Of a stretch of DNA of 64,000 nucleotides, positions 44,063 to 52,450 are shown piece after piece. Below the pieces are notes generated by a model, which searched no databases, was not told the DNA's origin, and saw only the letters and a program-made list of their open reading frames with translations. This stretch comes from Candidatus Kuenenia stuttgartensis (GTDB lineage Bacteria; Planctomycetota; GCA-002687715; CAIWVZ01). Numbering within the stretch: position 1 is the first letter of the stretch; each line of letters opens with the position of its first letter. Made by a program: the position numbers and the translations under genes. The stretch covers positions 1 to 64,000 of the forward strand of contig CAMARR010000010.1 in the NCBI GenBank assembly GCA_945860915.1, given 5' to 3'.

Positions 44063-44970
44063 GTCGAATCTCGCCGCGCGCGCGCGGCAATGTTGCTCAT
44101 GCCGAGGCGGGAATTTTGATCCGCCAGCAACCCCACACAGAAAATGATGACGCCTGCGAGGATGGCCATCACGGCGGATTCTGACAGATTTCCGATCACA
44201 ATGTCGTACGCAGTTTTTGCGGAACCTGCGAGAAACAAAAGAAACGCGATCGGTCCAAACACTTTGAGCGGATTGAAAAGAACAATCAAACGAACGATCA
44301 GCAGCATGAACTGCGTGAAGTGCTTTGCTCGAATTTTAGATACGCCCTTGCGCTTTCGGTAGTCGATCGGGACATAGCGGATTTCCATGTCTCGACATGC
44401 GAATGACAATGTGATGGTCGTCGTGAATGAGAACCCGGATGGGAGAATGGTTTCTAGAGCAAGCGCATCACGACGGCGAAACAGCCTTAGTCCCGAATTG
44501 AGATCTGGGATTTTGATCCCCGAGAGATACTCGGCGAGCAAGTTCAGCACACGTTTGGCCGGCTTGCGCTCCCATGGGATGTTGACGTCTGCGCCGATGC
44601 GTGCACCGACCACCATTTCAGCGCCTAAGCGACCTTCGATCATTAAGGGAATCGCACTGCCCGGGTATGTCCCGTCCGCGTCGATGATGACGATCCACTC
44701 TGTTCGTGCGGCAGCGATTCCCCGCTTCAGCGAAGCCCCGTAGCCCTTGTTGCGCTCTGATCGAATGACCTCTACCCCGACGCTTCGCGCGCGTTCGCTT
44801 GTGCCGTCAGTCGAACCGTCGTCCACAACGATGATGACGTGGGGGATCGACGCTCCTTCTAAAGCGGTTCGTACCTCTGCGATCGTGCCGATGATGCCTT
44901 CCGACTCGTTCATCGCGGGGATGACGACGGTGATGGCAGCGGACGATGGCTCTAGATTCGGTTGCGACAT
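44059..44970 (-). CDS. GT2 polyprenyl-phosphate glycosyltransferase (DPM1-like)
   Basis: A 303-aa enzyme with a GT-A fold: VVIPAMNESEGI, VDDGSTDGT, NKGYGASLKRGI and metal-binding DADGTYP. Two C-terminal membrane helices (LIVRLIVLFNPLKVFGPIAFLLFLAG and AVMAILAGVIIFCVGLL) anchor it. Such enzymes load a sugar from an NDP-sugar onto a polyprenyl phosphate, producing the donor for GT-C enzymes such as those nearby. Confidence 0.9.
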   Translation of the reverse strand: MSQPNLEPSSAAITVVIPAMNESEGIIGTIAEVRTALEGASIPHVIIVVDDGSTDGTSERARSVGVEVIRSERNKGYGASLKRGIAAARTEWIVIIDADGTYPGSAIPLMIEGRLGAEMVVGARIGADVNIPWERKPAKRVLNLLAEYLSGIKIPDLNSGLRLFRRRDALALETILPSGFSFTTTITLSFACRDMEIRYVPIDYRKRKGVSKIRAKHFTQFMLLIVRLIVLFNPLKVFGPIAFLLFLAGSAKTAYDIVIGNLSESAVMAILAGVIIFCVGLLADQNSRLGMSNIAARARRDST

Positions 44971-44976
44971 GGAGGC

Positions 44977-45005
44977 GGTTCGGATGATAACCCTTCGACC
45001 GAACC
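44977..45005. promoter_or_regulatory. Inverted repeat before the GT2 gene
   Basis: GGTTCGG (44977-44983) and CCGAACC (44999-45005) are perfect 7-base repeats with a 15-base spacer, starting seven bases upstream of the GT2 start on the minus strand. The spacer contains TATCAT on the minus strand, a possible -10 box. It may be an operator or a leader hairpin; weak support. Confidence 0.3.
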
Positions 45006-45068
45006 TATGGCAGCACCTTGAGTTGGGACGGCATGATCAGGTGAGAATGTCGCTTCCGAGGCAACAAA

Positions 45069-45995
45069 TCACGAAAGGCGGCGCTCGATCACCCCGCGTC
45101 CTTCGCCGACGGCCCAGAAGAATGTGAATACGAAGACTAGGGGTGCGCAAGCCAAGAGGCGCAGTGGCGGTAGGTGACTACGAGCCCGAAGCAGCGTGCG
45201 AACTGCGAACCATGGCGACGCCAACAGCACGGCCGGTAGATAGAACAAAGTGATCCATCGCGACGGCACGAGCAGTCGGCCACGACCGAAGTGACGTCCC
45301 CACATCATCCGTTCCGCGAACAGTGAACGCAGACTAGCCATGGGGCGTTCTTGTTCAACTTGAAGCGTTGCATCGCGAGAAAGGCCTCCGATGGCGAGCA
45401 ACGCACCATGGACATCCGGTTCGTGGAATCCAGCTCGCCACGTGGGTGAGATATCAAGGATTGCGGTTCGCTTGTAAGAGACATTCACGTCGGAAAGCGA
45501 CTTGGTTGCTCCGCTTCTCACCGGCGCAAGGTGCCGCGAGAAATCGCACATCCAAAGGGCGTAATGACGCAAGTGGGAGGAACGGCAGCCTACGCCCCCT
45601 CCGATCGCAGCGCTTGGATTGTCACGGTGAGCGTCGACGACGAGCCGCACGAATCCCTCGCATGGGGTGCCGTGGTCCTCAAGCATGGCGACGATGGCGC
45701 CTGACGCAGCGCGAAGCCCACCGGCTCGTCGCAAATCGAATCGTCGGTGCTCCGCGCAGGGATCATGGGGATCGACTTCCGAGTCCATTGGTCCGAGATC
45801 AACGAACCGCACGGCATCGAATTCGGCGCTCAACACGGCGACATCGGCGCGTTCACGCTCAACGGGGACGAGGACCTCGAGCCATGCCGGGTGCCCGTCC
45901 GAAAGCAACGAACGGAGGCAGCGGCGTACGCTTTCGGCGCCACTCACAATCGTCACGATGACCGTGACCTCGATACCCCGAAGAGTCGGTTCCAC
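45069..45995 (-). CDS. Glycosyltransferase, GT2-like, membrane-associated
   Basis: A 308-aa protein. The N-terminal half has a GT-A-like core: VIVTIVSGAESVRRCLRSLL, and MLEDHGTPCEGF in the place of the DxD metal site; VNVSYKRTAIL and WRAGFHEPDVHGALLA follow. Two hydrophobic segments lie near the C-terminus (LFYLPAVLLASPWFAVRTLL, LACAPLVFVFTFFWAVG). GTG start; divergent from the flippase gene. Substrates unknown. Confidence 0.78.
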   Translation of the reverse strand: MEPTLRGIEVTVIVTIVSGAESVRRCLRSLLSDGHPAWLEVLVPVERERADVAVLSAEFDAVRFVDLGPMDSEVDPHDPCAEHRRFDLRRAGGLRAASGAIVAMLEDHGTPCEGFVRLVVDAHRDNPSAAIGGGVGCRSSHLRHYALWMCDFSRHLAPVRSGATKSLSDVNVSYKRTAILDISPTWRAGFHEPDVHGALLAIGGLSRDATLQVEQERPMASLRSLFAERMMWGRHFGRGRLLVPSRWITLFYLPAVLLASPWFAVRTLLRARSHLPPLRLLACAPLVFVFTFFWAVGEGRGVIERRLS

Positions 45996-46094
45996 ATGTG
46001 GATCCTATCGCTCCCCGCATGGAGTGAGTGGTAGAGTCTCGGTGTCTTGGCGGTGCTTAAGCTGCATTTCTCAACGCCAATTCGCCCGTCGACC

Positions 46095-47387
46095 ATGCAG
46101 GACGCTCCCATCAAGCCATTGGACCCCACTGCGCCCGCAGCAAACGCCTCAAATCTAACCCGGAATTTCGGGATTCTTCTGGTTGGCGAGGTGGTTTCGA
46201 AGGTCATCGGGTTCTTCGTCTTCGGCCGCCTCGGCCGAGTCCTCGGCGATTCTTGCTACGGAGAACTCGAATTTGCGTTCGCGACCACCACCATCGCGGC
46301 CTTGCTTGCTGACGCCGGGCTTGTGGTCTTTGGGGCTAGGGCCGTTGCGAGAGATCCATCGACCGCTCGGTCTCTGATGCCGTCGTTCTTTGTGCTGCGT
46401 GGGGCGCTCGTTGTCTTGTCACTGATTGCGATTGGGCTAATTGCTGCCTCAGGTCGCGGTGCGTCGCCCGCAATTCTCCTTGCCTGTGGACTGGTTCTCT
46501 TGCCCGTTCCTTTTGTGTGCGACTGGTTCTTTCAAGGACGCGACGAGATGGTTGTCGTCACGATATCCAATGTCGTCCGTCAATCGTGTCTCCTCGTTGG
46601 CGTCCTACTGTTCGTCGATGCTCCTTCTCACGCGTGGCGGGTGCCGATAGCAGACGCCGTTGGACTTGCAGTGGTGGCAGGACTCCATCAGGTTTTGCTC
46701 GGGCGCCGGTGTGGGCGTTGGGCTTGGAAAGGCGCGCTCAACCGGGCTCAAGCGGTGGTCCGTGAGGCGGCGCCACTAGGTCTCAGCACAGTGGCATGGG
46801 CTGTGCGCTTCTGGGCCCCAATGGTCTTTGTTGGCATGACGACCACTGGTGGTTTTAAGGGACAGTATGGCGCCGCGCATCGTCTGGCCGTGGCAATGCA
46901 TCAGGTCGTATTCCTCTACTTCTACAACTTGCTTCCTACGTGGAGTCGACTCGCTACGACGGGAGATTCACGCATCCCGGACGCACTTCGAAGTGCCGTG
47001 CGCCGTTCCACGTGGATCAGCCTCGCGGGCGCCATTCTCATGATCACGACGACTTGGCTGCTCGCGCCTGACGTAATCCGACTCCTCGGGTACGGCGCGG
47101 AGTTCGAAAAATCAGCGGACATTCTTCGGTGGCTGTGTGTCGTTCCGGCCGTTGCATGGATTTCAGGCAACGCGCGATTCGGTCTCATCGCAGCAGGGAA
47201 CTCACGGGGAGACATGTGGGCGAATGCGGCGGGCGCAGCGTGCGTCGTAGGCGCCTATTTTGCGTGGATCCACTCAGCTGAAACTGTGGTTGTCCCGGCG
47301 TTCATCGCAGCCGAAGTGGTAACCGGTCTGGTCGCACTAGGACTTTGGTCTATGAGGTCGAATTCGAAACTCGCGATACGGGTCTGA
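46095..47387 (+). CDS. Wzx-type polysaccharide flippase
   Basis: A 430-aa MOP-superfamily transporter with about twelve membrane segments. The N-terminus NFGILLVGEVVSKVIGFFVFGRLGRVLG and later CDWFFQGRDEMVVVTISNVVRQ are typical of RfbX/Wzx proteins that move lipid-linked repeat units across the inner membrane. The track start is a TTG at 46047; ATG 46095 is preferred. It is the main plus-strand gene among minus-strand transferases and its 3' end overlaps the next gene by 38 bases. Confidence 0.87.
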   Translation: MQDAPIKPLDPTAPAANASNLTRNFGILLVGEVVSKVIGFFVFGRLGRVLGDSCYGELEFAFATTTIAALLADAGLVVFGARAVARDPSTARSLMPSFFVLRGALVVLSLIAIGLIAASGRGASPAILLACGLVLLPVPFVCDWFFQGRDEMVVVTISNVVRQSCLLVGVLLFVDAPSHAWRVPIADAVGLAVVAGLHQVLLGRRCGRWAWKGALNRAQAVVREAAPLGLSTVAWAVRFWAPMVFVGMTTTGGFKGQYGAAHRLAVAMHQVVFLYFYNLLPTWSRLATTGDSRIPDALRSAVRRSTWISLAGAILMITTTWLLAPDVIRLLGYGAEFEKSADILRWLCVVPAVAWISGNARFGLIAAGNSRGDMWANAAGAACVVGAYFAWIHSAETVVVPAFIAAEVVTGLVALGLWSMRSNSKLAIRV

Positions 47388-48885
47388 GCAGGAAGTAGAT
47401 CGCAACGATCGCAATCAGGACGGCAGTTACGGATGGGATGGGACCTTCCATAAACTGTCTCACGGCATCTTTGGATGGTGAACCCGGCAGATGTGACGAG
47501 ACGGCGTTGGCGAGTTCGCGTCCCGACGCAGTTCTTGCGAGGGTGTCGAAAATAGGAAGCTTAAAATCTCCAGAGAGAAGACGCTCCCAGTCATCAGCGA
47601 CGTTGAATAGTCGGGATGTCGTCAGTACCAGAGTGTGAGTGATCGCAATCGCGAGAACCGTGTGAATCAAACGCCGCGGGAGAGTCGCGAGCATTGCGCA
47701 GGTAGCCATCCACAGTGGAATGATCACCGGAGTGAGGTAGCGAAATCCCGTGTTCCACTGCATGCGCGCGTATTGATTCGAGGAGGCGAAAAGAAGGTAG
47801 AGCGCGACCATGAGGCAGCCGCGCCGCCATGTCGAGGTGGAAATCAGCGAGCCTTTGCGGGGTGGGAAGAAGCCGAGCAGCAGAAGGGGCGCGAATGGGA
47901 TTAGTCCAAACCGAGGGTCAATCAGATTCGCAACAAGAAGGTCAGGCGAAGGAAGGTCAAATCCACGCCACCCGAGGTTTGTGAAGTTGGCGTCGGTCAT
48001 CCAACGCGCGGGCGGAAGCCACGGGTTGCCGAAACAGAGCCATTGGGCGTGAAACTGAACGGCAAGGCCCGGCAATGAAGCAGCCACGAGAATCGACGCG
48101 AAACGGAGCCGATCCTTCCAACGGGTCTCAGATGCAGTGAGGATCAGCAGTCCGGCCCACAACGCAGTCATCGCGCCACTGTAGTCACACATCATTGCGA
48201 CGCCCGAGAACAACCCCGCAGTAATGACCCGGCGAGAAGTGAAGGCGATTCGGCCACTAGAAGACTCGAGTGCAATCCAAACCCCGAGGGTCGCATAGGC
48301 GACGAAGAGATTGTGATTGAGAGTCGCTCCGCGGAAAAGCAAGGGAGTAGCGACAATACCGGCGAATCCGAGCCAGGTAGCCAGCGAAGGGGAAAGACCC
48401 CTATCCCGTAGATGCGTCGCCATCGCAATAGACGCCAAGGCGGCGAGTGGTCCGAGCAATAGGGCAGCAATTACGAGAGTCGAGACCCCGAAACGAAGGT
48501 CAAGGCCCCTTTCTCTCGCTAGTCGGTACATCCTCTCGCGGTTTGGGAAGGGCGTTGAGTAACTCGCGTCAATCGACCCACTGTTCGAATTCAACTTGGA
48601 TTTGGAGATCGCCTCCACGCGATCGAGGAGGGGAGACGCGATCCAAAGTGGGATCGCTGCGATTGCGGAGCTGCCGATGTTGTTGTTGATGTACCAGTGG
48701 CCATCGGTATGCAAGAAGATGTCGCTATGGAAGCCCGCGTAGCGGTCGCACTGCCACGCGGTGCCATCGACAACGGCGAATGCAGGGTAGTGCTCTCTCG
48801 TGATGTTAGTCGCCATCACAAGGACAGTGGCGATCCAGACCGCGATGGCGAGTCGCCAACGTCGAATATCAGGCGCCTCGCTCAC
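47350..48885 (-). CDS. Polytopic membrane protein, GT-C-like
   Basis: A 511-aa protein with about eleven hydrophobic segments. The first extracytoplasmic loop contains SDIFLHTDGHWYINNNIGSS followed by PLWIASPLL, similar to the DG-x-YY loop of predicted GT-C transferases. GTG start overlaps the GT4 stop (GTGA). Convergent overlap of 38 bases with the flippase. Assigned to glycan assembly by context. Confidence 0.72.
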   Translation of the reverse strand: MSEAPDIRRWRLAIAVWIATVLVMATNITREHYPAFAVVDGTAWQCDRYAGFHSDIFLHTDGHWYINNNIGSSAIAAIPLWIASPLLDRVEAISKSKLNSNSGSIDASYSTPFPNRERMYRLARERGLDLRFGVSTLVIAALLLGPLAALASIAMATHLRDRGLSPSLATWLGFAGIVATPLLFRGATLNHNLFVAYATLGVWIALESSSGRIAFTSRRVITAGLFSGVAMMCDYSGAMTALWAGLLILTASETRWKDRLRFASILVAASLPGLAVQFHAQWLCFGNPWLPPARWMTDANFTNLGWRGFDLPSPDLLVANLIDPRFGLIPFAPLLLLGFFPPRKGSLISTSTWRRGCLMVALYLLFASSNQYARMQWNTGFRYLTPVIIPLWMATCAMLATLPRRLIHTVLAIAITHTLVLTTSRLFNVADDWERLLSGDFKLPIFDTLARTASGRELANAVSSHLPGSPSKDAVRQFMEGPIPSVTAVLIAIVAIYFLLRPVSRVSNSTS

Positions 48886-50120
48886 AGTGAGATGCCCTTG
48901 GCCGATGCAATCCCACGAATCATCGCGAAGTAGTCGCGGAAGTGGGCTTCCTTCGTGAATCGCTCCAAATAGTGGGCAAAGCCGGACTCTCCCATTTTCT
49001 TGCGGAGTTCCGGGTTTCGCGTCAATTGGTCCATCGCCGCCTCAAGTTCCGCATCCGTGTCGTATGCCAAGCCGCCCGCGGCATCGGCCACGATGTCGGG
49101 AGGCGCACCGAGATTCCTGACGATGGAAGGAGTCTTTGCAGCAAACCCCTCAATGATGATCTGTCCAAGGACTTCGTAGCAAATTGATGGCACAACAACG
49201 GCGGTCGCACGCTCATAAAGGCGATGTAGGACATGCCTCGGTTGATTTCCGAGGAAACGGACGTTCGGAAGGGCTGCGAATTGCCGTCTGAGTTCCGTGC
49301 CATGGAGCCCTTCACCAGCTATCAAGAGCCGAAAATCTGGGCGACGCGCCATCACGGGAAGAAGCGTATGGACGCCCTTCAAGATCTCTAGGCGTCCGAC
49401 GTAAAGGAAATATGGCCCCGACTCTGTCGCGAGAATGGACTCAGCCGCTTGCCGTTGTTCCAGCGGCTCTTCCGGGAGTTCCGGTAGGAAGTAGGGGATG
49501 ACTTTCATCGACACGGGAAGCTCGGCTTCATGACGTCGTCGAGTGAATGCTGATGGAGAAATCATGCCATCTACATTCTTGAGCTCGCGTTCGATCATTC
49601 CGGTTATGCGCCATGCTTGTGGCGGGCGCTTGTGCGCAAGAACACATCGCAGACAGTCCTTCGTGACGCACGGCTCTTTGTTGTACTTAAGGAGCACATG
49701 TGTCGGACACACGAGCCAGTGTTCGTGGGTTGTGTAAAGGCGGATGCCGCGACCCATTCGTAAAACGCGCGGACCACCCACGAGTGAGATGTTGTGCCAG
49801 TGCACCACGTCGTGTCCGCGATCGAGGATTTTCTTGAGCGCTCGCGATTTGAGCCACGGCGCACCCGTGGCCTGAGTCAGAATCGGAGACAGTGCACCAA
49901 ACGGACTCTTGAGCGGGAATGTCGTGACGTTCGGGTGATTAACCACGGGGGGCATCGGTTTGCCGCCGAGTAGGCGATACGAATCCGTGCAATGAACGAC
50001 GTCCACGCGGTGCCCATCCTCGGCCAATGCGTTGGCGAGTCGGTAGATGAAAATCCCGTCCCCGCCGAAGTTCTCAGGCGGGAAAAAGGTCGTCACCATG
50101 CAAAATGACAAAGGGCGCAT
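48882..50120 (-). CDS. GT4-family glycosyltransferase
   Basis: A 412-aa GT-B enzyme. N-domain MVTTFFPPENFGGDGIFIYRLANALAEDGHRVDVVH; C-domain YFLYVGRLEILKGVHTLLPVM, GNQPRHVLHRLYERATAVVVPSICYEVLGQIIIEGFAAKTP, with the usual E-x7-E. A cysteine-rich patch (CPTHVLLKYNKEPCVTKDCLRCVLAHK) is as found in several capsule/LPS transferases of this family. ATG 50120 is chosen over the track start 50198 because the fold begins there; the ribosome site is weak. Confidence 0.87.
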   Translation of the reverse strand: MRPLSFCMVTTFFPPENFGGDGIFIYRLANALAEDGHRVDVVHCTDSYRLLGGKPMPPVVNHPNVTTFPLKSPFGALSPILTQATGAPWLKSRALKKILDRGHDVVHWHNISLVGGPRVLRMGRGIRLYTTHEHWLVCPTHVLLKYNKEPCVTKDCLRCVLAHKRPPQAWRITGMIERELKNVDGMISPSAFTRRRHEAELPVSMKVIPYFLPELPEEPLEQRQAAESILATESGPYFLYVGRLEILKGVHTLLPVMARRPDFRLLIAGEGLHGTELRRQFAALPNVRFLGNQPRHVLHRLYERATAVVVPSICYEVLGQIIIEGFAAKTPSIVRNLGAPPDIVADAAGGLAYDTDAELEAAMDQLTRNPELRKKMGESGFAHYLERFTKEAHFRDYFAMIRGIASAKGISL

Positions 50121-50203
50121 GAGAATTGGGGGCTCGTTGACGATCAGGGAATGATACCTCCGCGTTCTCAGACTAGACTTGGGGCACACCGACTTCACCG
50201 TTC

Positions 50204-50947
50204 ATGTTCAGTCTTCCCGTACTCACATTCCATGCGCTCGCAGCGACGTCGCACGTCGTCGCGTGGCCAGAGGCTGCTTTTGATGCCATGGTTTTGAGGC
50301 TGGCCCGCCGCGGCAGAACACCGCAGGGACTCGACGCGATAGAGGCCTGCCAAGCTGGGAGATCGGTCGCCAAAGGCGGGTATTTGGTCACCTTTGACGA
50401 TGGTTACGAGTCGGTGGTCGCGGCACATGCGTCGTGTCGTCGGGTCGGGGGGCGAATTGTGCTCTTCCTCGCGACGTCCCTCCCGGAGTCGAACCCCATA
50501 TTTCCTGGCGAAACTGAGTGCCCGGTACAGGCTGCAGTCACCTGGAGCGAGCTTCGCGAATTGGTGAAGGACGGTGCCGAGGTGGCATCTCATGGGCACC
50601 GCCACGTTGACCTGCGAAAGCTCTCGGATTTTGAAATCGAACATGAACTGATAAATGCAAAGGCGGCGCTCCGCGACTATCTTGGGGTAGCGCCTCGGGC
50701 CTTCGCCTATCCGTTCGGGGCGGTGAACGCACGAGTTCGAGGCATCGTCGGCGCGCACCACGCGTTGGCCTTCGGAACACGACTCGGTGCGGTGACTGCC
50801 GAATCCGACGCGCTGGACATGCCGAGGCTCGAAGCGCACTATTTTCGGCACCTTTCGACTCGCGGCGATCTTGATGGAATTGCTGTGCAGGCATACATCG
50901 GGGTCCGGCGAGTATTGCGGGCCGTGCGCGGGAGTTTTCACGGGTGA
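50204..50947 (+). CDS. Polysaccharide deacetylase (NodB-like, CE4)
   Basis: A 247-aa protein with CE4 motifs in order: LVTFDDGYES (motif 1 Asp-Asp), ASHGHRHVDL (motif 2, metal His-x3-His) and AFAYPFGAVN (motif 3). No signal peptide is obvious, so it may act in the cytoplasm on a lipid-linked or nucleotide intermediate, or need another route. It overlaps the next GT2 by GTGA, suggesting both modify the same glycan. Confidence 0.88.
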   Translation: MFSLPVLTFHALAATSHVVAWPEAAFDAMVLRLARRGRTPQGLDAIEACQAGRSVAKGGYLVTFDDGYESVVAAHASCRRVGGRIVLFLATSLPESNPIFPGETECPVQAAVTWSELRELVKDGAEVASHGHRHVDLRKLSDFEIEHELINAKAALRDYLGVAPRAFAYPFGAVNARVRGIVGAHHALAFGTRLGAVTAESDALDMPRLEAHYFRHLSTRGDLDGIAVQAYIGVRRVLRAVRGSFHG

Positions 50948-51969
50948 CTCAACGCGCATCCATCATCATGCCTGCTTATGGCGGAGGCCCTGCCTTTGCG
51001 CGGGCGCTAGCTGCGATTGCGCCCGCGATCGACTCCGGACACGAGATCATCATTGTGGACGATGCCACGCCCGGCGGCCTGCGTAACGCCTTGCCTCCTG
51101 GGGCTCGGCTAATTGTCCGCGAGCGCAACGGTGGCCCCGGCGCAGCACGGAATGATGGGGTCGCTGCTGCGACTCATCCGACCGTCATCTTTATCGATGC
51201 TGATGTTGAGGTTCGGCCGGACACGATCGAGCGAATCGCAGAGAAGATGGCCGGGCCAAGTGCGCCTGCGGCCCTATTCGGATCATACGACGATGATCCA
51301 TCGGAGCGCACCCTCGTCTCAAGATTCAGGAATCTTCTGCATCACTGGGTGCATCAACATGGCAACCACGAGGCGTCGACATTCTGGGCGGGATGTGGCG
51401 CAATCAAGACCGATGTGTTTCGGCAAGTGAATGGCTTCGACATCGAGACCTTCAAGCAGCCGAGCGTTGAGGACATCGATTTAGGGTATCGATTGCGCGA
51501 ACTCGGTTTGAGAATCGAACTTGATCCCACAATTCTTGTCAAACATCTTAAGAAGTGGACGTTGATCGAAACGATCCGAGTTGATGTCTTTCGCCGCGCG
51601 ATTCCCTGGACAAGGCTGATGGCGGCACAGCCGGCGATGACCTCAGATCTCAATGTCAGAGGATCGCAACGCATCTCAGGAGGACTCGCGTCGCTGGCGC
51701 TTGCTTTCGCTTTGGCGCTACCGTGGTCCATCGCGCTGGGGGTGTCATATTCGGTCGTCGCCATAGCCGCTGGTTTGGCGCTTGTCGGAGTAGCTCTGTG
51801 CAATTTGGGGTTTCTTGGTTTTTTGGCTTCACGCGGAGGAGCCCCGCTTCTGACCGTCGGCTTCCTACTTTACGTACTGTATTTTGTCTACAGCACGATC
51901 GCATTCGTTGTTGCTAAGATCGGGCTTGCCACGGGAGTCCTGAGCCCTATCGGGAGCACGCGCACATAG
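50944..51969 (+). CDS. GT2 glycosyltransferase with C-terminal membrane helices
   Basis: A 341-aa protein. GT-A core: IIMPAYGGGPAFARAL, IIIVDDATPGG, NGGPGAARNDGVAAA, metal site FIDADVEVRPD, and acceptor motif VEDIDLGYRLREL. From about 240 on three hydrophobic segments follow (SLALAFALALPWSIALGVSYSVV, GLALVGVALCNLGFLGFLA, LTVGFLLYVLYFVYSTIAFVV). GTG start overlaps the deacetylase. Confidence 0.88.
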   Translation: MTQRASIIMPAYGGGPAFARALAAIAPAIDSGHEIIIVDDATPGGLRNALPPGARLIVRERNGGPGAARNDGVAAATHPTVIFIDADVEVRPDTIERIAEKMAGPSAPAALFGSYDDDPSERTLVSRFRNLLHHWVHQHGNHEASTFWAGCGAIKTDVFRQVNGFDIETFKQPSVEDIDLGYRLRELGLRIELDPTILVKHLKKWTLIETIRVDVFRRAIPWTRLMAAQPAMTSDLNVRGSQRISGGLASLALAFALALPWSIALGVSYSVVAIAAGLALVGVALCNLGFLGFLASRGGAPLLTVGFLLYVLYFVYSTIAFVVAKIGLATGVLSPIGSTRT

Positions 51970-51976
51970 ACGCGGC

Positions 51977-52450
51977 CTAGCGGCTCCGCGCCAGAGACTT
52001 CGCAAGGAGAAATAGCGCGAGTCCGATCGCGGCGCCTGTCAGCGCGTCGGTGCTTCGCTCATCTAAATACACCTTCGTGAGATATGAGAACGGAATCATG
52101 GCAGCCGACATCCATCGATAGCTCCTCGGCATGGGGGCGAACGCCCAAAATGCGCCAAGCAGCGCGTGACCAGAAAATGGCCAATCCGAAAAGTAGCGAC
52201 CGGCGGTAAGGGTCAATGCGAGCGCGTTGATTAGGAGCCAGATTCGGCCTTCGTCGGTCTTCCTTCTCCACCAAATCTCAAGGGAAACAGGACAGGAAAG
52301 CACGATGATGGGCCAGTGGTAGACCATAGCTCGCAACGGATAGGTAAAGCTCACGACGATCCAGACGGCTGACGCAATCGCGACAGTTAAAGTCAACGCA
52401 GTGACGACTCGTATTGGTGGCGAGGGTGGACTGTCGGTCAACGTGCTCAT
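51977..52450 (-). CDS. Small membrane protein, PAP2-like with altered catalytic residues
   Basis: A 157-aa protein with about five hydrophobic segments. DWPFSGHALLGAFWAF matches the PSGH-type motif 2 of PAP2 phosphatases, and LTKVYLDERSTDALTGAAIG lies where SR-x5-H-x3-D-x2-AG is expected. The SR and His positions appear replaced (TK, R/S), so activity is doubtful. Start ATG 52450 overlaps the upstream stop (ATGA); the track start 52471 is rejected. A related role in polyprenyl-phosphate handling is inferred. Confidence 0.6.
   Translation of the reverse strand: MSTLTDSPPSPPIRVVTALTLTVAIASAVWIVVSFTYPLRAMVYHWPIIVLSCPVSLEIWWRRKTDEGRIWLLINALALTLTAGRYFSDWPFSGHALLGAFWAFAPMPRSYRWMSAAMIPFSYLTKVYLDERSTDALTGAAIGLALFLLAKSLARSR

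Noticed and set aside
43115-48885. Plus-strand ORFs such as 43656-44147 and 44747-45127
   Set aside because: Antisense to minus-strand genes with clear family motifs; Arg/Ser-rich shadow composition.
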